DNA of 62,791 nt from Betaproteobacteria bacterium. GTDB taxonomy: Bacteria > Pseudomonadota > Gammaproteobacteria > Burkholderiales > Casimicrobiaceae. A program made the translations under genes and the position numbers. The stretch is taken from contig READ01000034.1 in NCBI GenBank assembly GCA_004293675.1, forward strand, positions 1 through 62,791. Reading direction: 5' to 3'. The notes under the pieces were generated by a model. The model did not search any database. It worked only from the letters and a program-made list of their open reading frames with translations, and was not told where the DNA came from. Below, piece after piece: positions 56,654 to 62,791 of the stretch (positions are counted from its first letter, which is position 1; every line of letters starts with the position of its first letter).

Positions 56654-57351
56654 GCGGTGCTCAGCTCGATGTCGGCGGGGGCCGTGGCGCAGTGGCTGCG
56701 TAGTTGTTGCTGAAACGGCTCATCGTGCGTGGCAACAATGAGCCCGCCGCCGGCCGAACAAAAATCGCAGAGCAACTGCGCAATAGCCTGCGCGCTTTGC
56801 GAATCCAGCGCGGCGGAGGGTTCGTCGGCAAGCAGCAATTTTGGTTGCGCGATGAGTGCACGAATCACGCAGCAGCGCGCCGCTTGCCCCACCGAAAGCT
56901 CAGTCGATTTGGCAGAGACCAGTGCGCTGAGGCCCGCTCGCTCTAGCAGCTCGAGTGCACGTTGGCGCAGCATCGCTTTGGAGCCAGCTGACAAGGCAAT
57001 CGGAAGCACGATGTTGTCGATCACGTTTAGCGAATTGAGCAGATGAACGCGCTGCGGAATCCAGCCAATGGTGGTGGGGCGAAGCGCGTCACGCTGCGCT
57101 TGCGACAGTGCCAAGATGTTTTGGCCGCGCAGCGTAATTCGCGTGGAATCGAAGACATCCGCACTCGATGTGCGCGCCCCTGCGAGTCGCTGCAGGAGCG
57201 TTGATTTACCCGAGCCTGACGCGCCCCGCAGCAGCAGCATCGCGCCAGCATCGAGCGTGAAATCGGGAAACTCAATGCGTCGTCCGCGAGCACCGAGGCT
57301 GTCGTAGCAATGACTGAGCTTTGCAACCTCTAGCAAGTGCGGCGCGGGCAT
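56650..57351 (-). CDS. ABC transporter ATPase (MacB/LolD type)
   Basis: The 233-aa ATPase begins at ATG 57351; the upstream extension runs into the sodB terminator and is unlikely. Walker A is GASGSGKSTLLQRL, the Q-loop GWIPQRVHLLNSLNV, and Walker B LLLADEPSAALD. The signature reads LSVGQ instead of LSGGQ, a minor variation tolerated in some members. It forms an operon with the FtsX-type permease and the DUF3299 protein. Confidence 0.88.
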   Translation of the reverse strand: MPAPHLLEVAKLSHCYDSLGARGRRIEFPDFTLDAGAMLLLRGASGSGKSTLLQRLAGARTSSADVFDSTRITLRGQNILALSQAQRDALRPTTIGWIPQRVHLLNSLNVIDNIVLPIALSAGSKAMLRQRALELLERAGLSALVSAKSTELSVGQAARCCVIRALIAQPKLLLADEPSAALDSQSAQAIAQLLCDFCSAGGGLIVATHDEPFQQQLRSHCATAPADIELSTA

Positions 57352-57380
57352 GGTGCTGAATGGTCCTGCATTAAAAGCGT

Positions 57381-57408
57381 TAAAAAAAGGCCGGCGAACC
57401 GACCTTTT
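57381..57408 (-). terminator. Terminator of sodB
   Basis: On the minus strand aaaggtcgg-ttcg-ccggccttt (one G-T pair) is followed by T residues. It lies 50 bp past the sodB stop and before the ABC ATPase start. Confidence 0.85.
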
Positions 57409-57456
57409 GATGTGCCGTGCGGGGTGAAGCAATCATCCTCGTCAGCTCGATTGAAA

Positions 57457-58059
57457 CTACGCGTTGAGATTGTTTTCCGCGAAGTCCCAGTTGAGCAATT
57501 TGTCGATCAATGTTTCGACGTATTTCGCACGCAGGTTTTGGTAGTCGATGTAGTAGGCATGCTCCCACACGTCGATGGTCAGCAACGGTTTTTGGCCTTT
57601 GGTGAATGGCACTTCAGCGTTCGATGTTTTGACGATTTTGAGTACGTCGCCGTCTTTGACGAGCCACGCCCAACCCGAACCAAACTGCGTCACAGCGGCG
57701 TTAGCGAGTTCTTTTTTAAACGTGTCGTGATCGCCGAAAGACTTATCGATCAGAGCGGCCATCGCGCCCGAGGGTTTGCCGCCGCCGTTGGGCTTCAGGC
57801 TGTTCCAGTAGAACGTGTGATTCCAAATTTGCGCGGCGTTGTTAAACACGCCCGCCATGTCGGCCTTGCCGGCTGAATGGTTGATGATTTGCTCGAGCGA
57901 CATGCTCGCCAAGTCTTTACCTTCAACGAGTTTGTTGAGGTTGTCAACGTAGGCCTTGTGATGTTTGCCGTAGTGAAACGACAGCGTGTTGGCCGAAATC
58001 AGCGGCTCAAGGGCGGTATCGGCATAGGGCAGAGGAGGCAGGGAGAACGGGGCGCTCAT
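57457..58059 (-). CDS. sodB: Superoxide dismutase (Fe type)
   Basis: Dismutates superoxide in the cytoplasm. In 200 aa, the N-terminal [38 protein letters not shown] holds the first metal His. [15 protein letters not shown] and GWAWLV follow, and [23 protein letters not shown] carries the C-terminal Asp and His ligands. The pattern fits the Fe group. It has its own terminator and lies 67 bp downstream of dksA. Confidence 0.95.
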   Translation of the reverse strand: MSAPFSLPPLPYADTALEPLISANTLSFHYGKHHKAYVDNLNKLVEGKDLASMSLEQIINHSAGKADMAGVFNNAAQIWNHTFYWNSLKPNGGGKPSGAMAALIDKSFGDHDTFKKELANAAVTQFGSGWAWLVKDGDVLKIVKTSNAEVPFTKGQKPLLTIDVWEHAYYIDYQNLRAKYVETLIDKLLNWDFAENNLNA

Positions 58060-58126
58060 TAATAGATCCTTTTTGTCGTCAATCGTTTCTTTGAAAATTT
58101 AGCGGTACGATAGTTCCGTTAGCGAA

Positions 58127-58798
58127 TCAATCGCCAAAGAGTTTTTGCATACGTTCGCGCCGCTCTTGCGCTTCAATCGAGAGCGTTGCCGTCGGGCGCG
58201 CGATGAGTCGTGCCAAGCCAATGGGCTCGCCGGTTTCTTCACACCAGCCAAAACTGCCGTCTTCAATCATTCGAATGACTTTATCGACTTTGCGAAGCAA
58301 TTTGCGCTCGCGATCACGCGTGCGAAGCTCAAGGGTGTACTCCTCTTCTTGCGTGGCGCGATCAGAGGGGTCGGTGGCGACCTCGGCGTCGCGCAAATGC
58401 TCGCCCGTGTCGGACGCGTTAAAAATAATCGTACCGCGAAGTTCGTTGAGCTTTTCATGAAAAAACGCGAGCTGCGCTTTGCTCATGTACTCCGATTCGG
58501 GCTGCTTCATAATTTCCGCTTCGGTCAACCCAGCGTACTTTTTATGTGCGTTGAGCGACAGCACCACCGGGCGCGACGCCGCAGTGGGCGCGGGCGGTAA
58601 GCGTTTAGCGACTGGCGCGGGGGCCGGCGCAGGTGCCACTTCTGCCGCGACGGGCTTCGCTATAGCCTTTACCGCGGCTTTAGCCGCGACTTTCGATTCG
58701 GGTTTTGCGGCCACAACTTTTGCTGCGGGCTTTTGCGCGCTCACTGCGCTCTTTGGCGCCGGTTTGGCCGACGCTTTTGTCTTTCCGGTGCTTGCCAT
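58127..58798 (-). CDS. dksA: RNA polymerase-binding transcription factor DksA (zinc-poor form)
   Basis: Secondary-channel factor working with ppGpp. The 223 aa are longer than the usual 140-150 because of an Ala/Lys/Pro-rich N-terminal tail of about 80 residues. The coiled coil bears the tip motif DPSDRATQEEEYTLELRTRDRERKLL. The C-terminal finger reads GWCEETGEPIGLARLIARPTATLSIEAQERRE: only one of four cysteines remains, typical of the Cys-poor DksA of betaproteobacteria. Confidence 0.94.
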   Translation of the reverse strand: MASTGKTKASAKPAPKSAVSAQKPAAKVVAAKPESKVAAKAAVKAIAKPVAAEVAPAPAPAPVAKRLPPAPTAASRPVVLSLNAHKKYAGLTEAEIMKQPESEYMSKAQLAFFHEKLNELRGTIIFNASDTGEHLRDAEVATDPSDRATQEEEYTLELRTRDRERKLLRKVDKVIRMIEDGSFGWCEETGEPIGLARLIARPTATLSIEAQERRERMQKLFGD

Positions 58799-59094
58799 AC
58801 GAACCTGTTGCCTTCTCTGTGTAATTCTTTGTTTTCGCTCACCACACTCACCACTGTCAGCGGCAAGAAATCATCGCGAGGACGGGTCTCATCGGGCGCA
58901 TCGCGCAAAACTGATGAGGCGGCGGATTATATCGATACTTCGGATGCCCATTGCCTGAACGCGGATTTGTGCACCAAACTCACTCGCAGCCTGATTGGAC
59001 CCGTGGCGCCCACGCGCGATAGGTCAAAATCGTAAGATTCGTCAGCCAAGCTTCGTTACCGGCGCGTTTCGCATTCATTTACCGTGCAATTTTC
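58799..59094. promoter_or_regulatory. Divergent dksA/pyrC intergenic region
   Basis: This 296-bp gap separates dksA (minus) from pyrC (plus). It must contain both promoters; no hexamer pair, operator or coding sequence was clear enough to assign. Confidence 0.4.
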
Positions 59095-60138
59095 ATGATT
59101 CAAACTCTCGTTTTAACTCGTCCGGATGACTTTCACGTGCATTTGCGCGATGGCGTGGGGCTCAACGCCCTGGTGCCGATTACCGCGGCGCAGTTCGAAC
59201 GCGCGCTTGTCATGCCGAATCTAAAGCCACCCGTGACAACAGTTGCCATGGCCGCGGCCTATCGCGACCGAATTTTGGCGGCGCGTGCGCCGGGCCAATC
59301 GTTTTCGCCACTGATGACGTTGTATTTGACGGATCGCACGCCGGTTGACGAAGTTGCGCGGGTGGCTGACGCTGACTTTGTGGTCGGTTTTAAGTACTAC
59401 CCGGCTGGCGCAACTACGAATTCGGATTCGGGCGTGACAGCGCTAGCCAATATCTATAAGGTGTTGGAGGCAATGCAGAAGCACGGCGTTGTGCTCTGCA
59501 TTCACGGTGAAGTGACACACGCCGAGGTTGATGTGTTTGACCGCGAGGCTCGCTTTGTTGACGACCAGCTCGCGCAAATCGTGCGCGATTTTCCGGCACT
59601 CAAAGTCGTTGTTGAACACATCACGACCACCGAAGCCGCTCAGTTTGTGAGCGCCGCCGGGCCCAATGTCGCCGCCACGATCACGCCACAGCATTTGCTT
59701 TACAACCGCAACGCCATTTTCACTGGTGGGATTCGTCCGCATTTCTACTGCCTGCCGATATTGAAGCGCGAATCGCATCGGCAGAGTTTGATGGACGTAG
59801 CCACATCTGGCTCAGCCAAATTTTTCCTGGGAACCGACAGCGCACCGCACGCTAAAGGCACCAAAGAAAACGCCTGTGGCTGCGCGGGTTGCTTCACGGC
59901 GCATGCGGCGATGGAGCTCTATGCGGGCGCCTTTGACGCCGTTGGCGCGCTCGACAAGTTGGACGATTTCGCCAGCCGATTTGGTGCGGCGTTTTACGGC
60001 TTGCCGCGCAACACCGGCACGGTGACGCTCAAGCGCGAATCGTGGACCCCGCCCAGCGAATTTGCCTTTGGCACGGATAGCGTGGTGGCGCTCACTGTGG
60101 GACAAACGCTCGATTGGAAGCTTGAAACTGCACAATGA
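59095..60138 (+). CDS. pyrC: Dihydroorotase
   Basis: Zinc amidohydrolase of pyrimidine synthesis, interconverting carbamoyl-aspartate and dihydroorotate. The 347-aa type II enzyme has the metal motif FHVHLRDG at 13-20, the carboxylated lysine in VVGFKYYPAGATTNS near 100-114, His ligands in CIHGEV and VVVEHITTTEA, and the catalytic Asp in FLGTDSAPHAKGTKE. Stand-alone gene. Confidence 0.96.
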   Translation: MIQTLVLTRPDDFHVHLRDGVGLNALVPITAAQFERALVMPNLKPPVTTVAMAAAYRDRILAARAPGQSFSPLMTLYLTDRTPVDEVARVADADFVVGFKYYPAGATTNSDSGVTALANIYKVLEAMQKHGVVLCIHGEVTHAEVDVFDREARFVDDQLAQIVRDFPALKVVVEHITTTEAAQFVSAAGPNVAATITPQHLLYNRNAIFTGGIRPHFYCLPILKRESHRQSLMDVATSGSAKFFLGTDSAPHAKGTKENACGCAGCFTAHAAMELYAGAFDAVGALDKLDDFASRFGAAFYGLPRNTGTVTLKRESWTPPSEFAFGTDSVVALTVGQTLDWKLETAQ

Positions 60139-60151
60139 TTCAGCTTTATTG

Positions 60152-60241
60152 CTATAGGCCTTAATTAATAAGGCCTATAGCCTGTTTTATTGAGTTTTTG
60201 TTATATAAATTAACTGCCATACACCCCATATTTAATAGGGC
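60152..60241. repeat. 84-bp paired-dyad element, copy F
   Basis: The first dyad GCC-TTAATTAATAA-GGC (60158-60174) sits in a perfect larger palindrome, ctataggcctta-attaa-taaggcctatag (60152-60180). The second, CCC-ATATTTAATAG-GGC, is at 60225-60241, so the starts are 67 bp apart. The interior is AT-rich without a clear central dyad. Convergent gap between pyrC and the EamA gene. Confidence 0.8.
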
Positions 60242-60307
60242 ATTAGCCAATATAGCTGGTTAATATGCAGCCAACGCGGGCGCAATGAATGACGCTCGGC
60301 CGCCCTG

Positions 60308-61255
60308 TCATCGCCGCGACAATGCCCTCACACCCACCAGCACGCCCAGCACCAGCAGCGCGATGCCTGCGACCTCAAACACCCCCGGCAAGCGCTGATA
60401 CACCGCGTACGCATAGCCCAGTGCCGCAAGCGTTTCGAAGACGATGAGCTGTCCGGTGAGCGCCGTGGGCGTACTTTTGCTCGCCATGTTCCACAGCAGC
60501 GTGCCCAGCCATGACGCGCAAAATCCGATCACAAACATAAGCGCTACGAATTTGCCCGGCTCCGGGCCGAACACATGGCTGGCAAATCGCGAATCGCCAC
60601 TGAACTGCAGCCAAACCAGCGTAGTCGCAAATCCGACGATCGCGATGGGCAAGGTCACCAAACCCTGTGCACTCGCCCACGTCATTGAGCTGTGCTGCGT
60701 GTGTTTCTGCAGCCAGCGCGCGTTATGAATCGGATACCAAGTCCAAGCCGCAACGGCGATGGCGGCCAGCAGCGCACCTGTGGCGTAGCGGGTGATGGAG
60801 CCATCGGCCACGACCCGGGCCACTTGGTCGGTATTCACACAAAGCAAGCCCGCCGCTATCAACAAGAGCGACGGTGCCAGCGCGCGCCATGAAAACTGCC
60901 GCTCGCCCAAGTTAGAGCACACCGCGATCACCACCGGCAAGGTGCCGATGATGAGCGTGGGCAAGGGCGCACCGGCCAATTGAATCGCCGCCGAAAGCGC
61001 AAGGTAATAGATCACATTGCCAATGAGCGAGAGCTTGGTCGCGATCCACCAATCGTTTTTGGTGAGCAATTTCAATTCACGCCGAAACCACCAGGCGATG
61101 GGCAAGGTGACCAAACCAAACGCCACATAGCGACCAAAGGTCAGCATCGTCGCTGGATACTGGGGTAACAACAGCGGCGCGACAAACACCAAGCCCCACA
61201 TCAAACCGGCGGCCAGAGCGGCGAGTACGCCGATTGTCATTGAGTTGTTTTTCAT
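60308..61255 (-). CDS. EamA/DMT-family transporter
   Basis: A 315-aa inner-membrane protein of the drug/metabolite transporter superfamily with about ten TM helices in two EamA repeats. The opening is MTIGVLAALAAGLMWGLVFVAPLLL, and the repeats are around 8-140 and 155-300. ATG 61255 is taken; Met6 is an alternative. Substrate unknown. Monocistronic, convergent with pyrC. Confidence 0.88.
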   Translation of the reverse strand: MKNNSMTIGVLAALAAGLMWGLVFVAPLLLPQYPATMLTFGRYVAFGLVTLPIAWWFRRELKLLTKNDWWIATKLSLIGNVIYYLALSAAIQLAGAPLPTLIIGTLPVVIAVCSNLGERQFSWRALAPSLLLIAAGLLCVNTDQVARVVADGSITRYATGALLAAIAVAAWTWYPIHNARWLQKHTQHSSMTWASAQGLVTLPIAIVGFATTLVWLQFSGDSRFASHVFGPEPGKFVALMFVIGFCASWLGTLLWNMASKSTPTALTGQLIVFETLAALGYAYAVYQRLPGVFEVAGIALLVLGVLVGVRALSRR

Positions 61256-61297
61256 TGAGTAGGTTACTGTTGCGCAGCGCAATTCGATGCGCTTTTT

Positions 61298-61340
61298 GAC
61301 GCAGATTTCGCGGATTTGACGCAGATGGTCGCGGATTATT
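61298..61340. repeat. TCTGCG-periodic repeat, single arm
   Basis: tttttgacgcagatttcgcg then gatttgacgcagatggtcgcgg is the left arm of the element type seen complete at 42502 and 48139. It is in the promoter gap between the EamA gene (minus) and the 3-hydroxyacyl-CoA dehydrogenase gene (plus). Confidence 0.65.
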
Positions 61341-61483
61341 GAACGCAGCAGCGTGTCTATAAATTAGCTGAAATGCGTTTTCAAAATACCTAGCGGGTTG
61401 CTAATGTTTGTCATGACGGGTGGCGACTCCGCCGCGCTCCGTAAAATTGCATTCTTTCACACACAGCAGCGAGCAAACTCAAC

Positions 61484-62335
61484 ATGACACCCAAAAAAAT
61501 CGGCATCATCGGCGCGGGCACGATGGGTAACGGCATTGCGCAAGCCTGCGCCGTGGTCGGCATTGATTCCTTGATCCTTGACATCAACCAAGCTGCGCTC
61601 GACAAAGGTGTAGCAACGATTGCCGCGAGCTTGGATCGACTGCTCAAAAAAGAAAAAATCACCACTGAGCAAAAGGCCGCTGCACTCGCCCGCGTAGGCA
61701 CCACCACCGCAATGAGCGATCTGGCGGCGTGCGATTACGTCATCGAAGCCGCCACTGAAAACGAAGCGCTCAAAGTAAAAATCCTCAAAGAGCTCGACGC
61801 CCTTTTAAAACCCGAAACGATCATCGCGACCAACACCTCGTCGATCTCGATCACTCAGCTCGCCGCCGCCACCAAGCGCCCCGATCGCTTCGTCGGCATG
61901 CATTTTTTCAATCCGGTGCCGATGATGGCGCTGGTCGAATTGATCTGCGGCATCGCCACCAGCGACGACACGCTCGCCACCGCCCAAGCGCTCTCCGTCG
62001 CCCTCGGAAAAACGCCGATCACCGTCAAAAATTCGCCCGGCTTCGTCGTCAATCGAATTCTCTGCCCGATGATCAACGAAGCGATTTTTTGCCTGCAAGA
62101 AAAGCTCGCCACCGCCGAGGACATCGACCAAGGCATGAAGCTCGGCTGCAACCACCCGATCGGCCCGTTAGCACTCGCCGACATGATCGGCCTCGACGTG
62201 ATGCTCGCCGTGATGAACGTGCTGTACGAAGGCTTCAATGATCCGAAGTATCGCCCGGCGCTTCTGCTGAAAGATATGGTTGCGGCTGGCTATTTGGGTC
62301 GTAAGACGGGGCGTGGGTTTTACGTTTACGGTTAA
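61484..62335 (+). CDS. 3-hydroxybutyryl/3-hydroxyacyl-CoA dehydrogenase
   Basis: NAD(P)-dependent oxidoreductase of short-chain acyl-CoA metabolism (PaaH/Hbd type). In 283 aa, the Rossmann motif IGIIGAGTMGNGIAQACA is at 6-23. The catalytic His-Glu pair is in VGMHFFNPVPMMALVELI, followed by TPITVKNSPGFVVNRILCPMINEA and the C-terminal HPIGPLALADMIGLDV and GRKTGRGFYVY. No beta-oxidation genes are adjacent in the window. Confidence 0.94.
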   Translation: MTPKKIGIIGAGTMGNGIAQACAVVGIDSLILDINQAALDKGVATIAASLDRLLKKEKITTEQKAAALARVGTTTAMSDLAACDYVIEAATENEALKVKILKELDALLKPETIIATNTSSISITQLAAATKRPDRFVGMHFFNPVPMMALVELICGIATSDDTLATAQALSVALGKTPITVKNSPGFVVNRILCPMINEAIFCLQEKLATAEDIDQGMKLGCNHPIGPLALADMIGLDVMLAVMNVLYEGFNDPKYRPALLLKDMVAAGYLGRKTGRGFYVYG

Positions 62336-62605
62336 GTTCAGCGGGACCCACGCACTCCTCCCTTTGTGGCCACTACACGGGTAGTCGGGTGTTGGGTGCT
62401 CCAACGAACTGTTTCGCAACGTTCCTCTTTCTGTCGCATTGCATTCATTCGAACTTTGACGCTCTTTAATTCAGCCGTATAAAAATGCAGCACATTACCC
62501 GAGCAAGCGGTTCGTGGGTTTGGTGACGGACTAAGTGCAAATTGCAGTCTGCGTTTTTAGAAAGTTAGACTCGTGAGTGTTCGTTAAAACACGTTAGACC
62601 TCTCA

Positions 62606-62698
62606 TGATCGAACTCGCACTACTGGAAGAAATGTTCGCAAGCATCGCCAAAGGTGCCAGATGGGACATGACTCAGCCGATGCTCTGGGGCTACTGAT
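62606..62698 (+). pseudogene. Possible truncated small-protein gene at the window edge
   Basis: A 30-codon frame, MIELALLEEMFASIAKGARW then DMTQPMLWGY, ends in TGA. The ending WDMTQPMLWGY reads like the start of a longer soluble protein, perhaps a RraB-like family, cut by a stop; the following codons in the same frame do not continue convincingly. The rest of 62336-62791 shows no gene. Low confidence. Confidence 0.25.
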
Positions 62699-62791
62699 CC
62701 TGTCAACCTTCCATTGAGTGTTTAAGCCACGCGATTTCAGCGGCGTGGTGACACTGTTTGGGGTTCGTGTGCAACGTTGGTTTTAACAACG

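Overview
The window looks like a piece of betaproteobacterial chromosome, probably Burkholderiales or a close relative. The grounds are the gene content and order (TPR protein-lolB-ispE-tRNA-Gln-prs-rplY, clpS-clpA, metX-metW, queA-tgt, a DksA whose zinc finger keeps only one cysteine) and the moderately high GC. No species can be named from the sequence alone. Almost all of it is ordinary chromosome; no prophage, integron or CRISPR array is visible. The accessory material is a REP/RAYT repeat cluster at about 21.6-26 kb and several families of dispersed intergenic repeats.

Layout. 0.5-7.1 kb: DNA repair (mutM), outer-membrane lipoprotein insertion (lolB with a TPR partner), isoprenoid synthesis (ispE), tRNA-Gln with its own promoter, prs and rplY. 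7.7-11.2 kb: clpA, clpS and a cold-shock gene. 11.3-21.5 kb: a tryptophan/kynurenine block. An Lrp-type regulator diverges from a translationally coupled five-gene operon (molybdenum hydroxylase large subunit, DHDPS-fold enzyme, 2Fe-2S subunit, FAD subunit fused to a CoxG domain, 3-hydroxyanthranilate 3,4-dioxygenase). Next come a convergent NadX-type aspartate dehydrogenase and a kynurenine formamidase-kynA-kynU operon. No kynurenine 3-monooxygenase is present. 21.6-29 kb: a lipoprotein, an HTH/DUF2975 pair, an expanded REP array, an acyltransferase, a RAYT transposase, a sulfatase, a Bug-type binding protein and a MarR regulator. 29.3-40.3 kb: a NitT/TauT-type ABC transporter next to a complete histidine-utilisation locus using the HutF/HutG route, with a palindromic HutC operator candidate between hutU and hutC. 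40.4-48.1 kb: metX-metW with a terminator-bearing leader, a nucleotide-kinase pseudogene, ptsI, tgt, queA and a DUF3025 gene. 48.3-62.3 kb: a zinc-ribbon membrane protein and an SPFH protein, a DsbC-like lipoprotein, a UbiH-type hydroxylase, hslV without hslU, a STAS protein, an FtsX-type ABC exporter with a DUF3299 protein, sodB, dksA, pyrC, an EamA transporter and a 3-hydroxyacyl-CoA dehydrogenase.

The most unusual signal is not a gene. Five AT-rich intergenic islands each carry two 17-nt dyads of the form GCC-N11-GGC whose starts are exactly 67 bp apart (7627/7694, 29128/29195, 40290/40357, 60158/60225 and 395/462). Four of the five also show a weak third dyad at the exact midpoint. A sixth copy at 49541/49760 appears split by a segment with 20-bp inverted ends. 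Four of the five intact copies lie between convergent genes. This looks like an approximately 84-bp repeat family with conserved geometry and poorly conserved interior sequence, and I do not recognise it. Other candidates for new biology are the Mo-hydroxylase/DHDPS-like/HAO operon, which may define a branch of tryptophan or N-heterocycle catabolism, and the leader RNA of metX.
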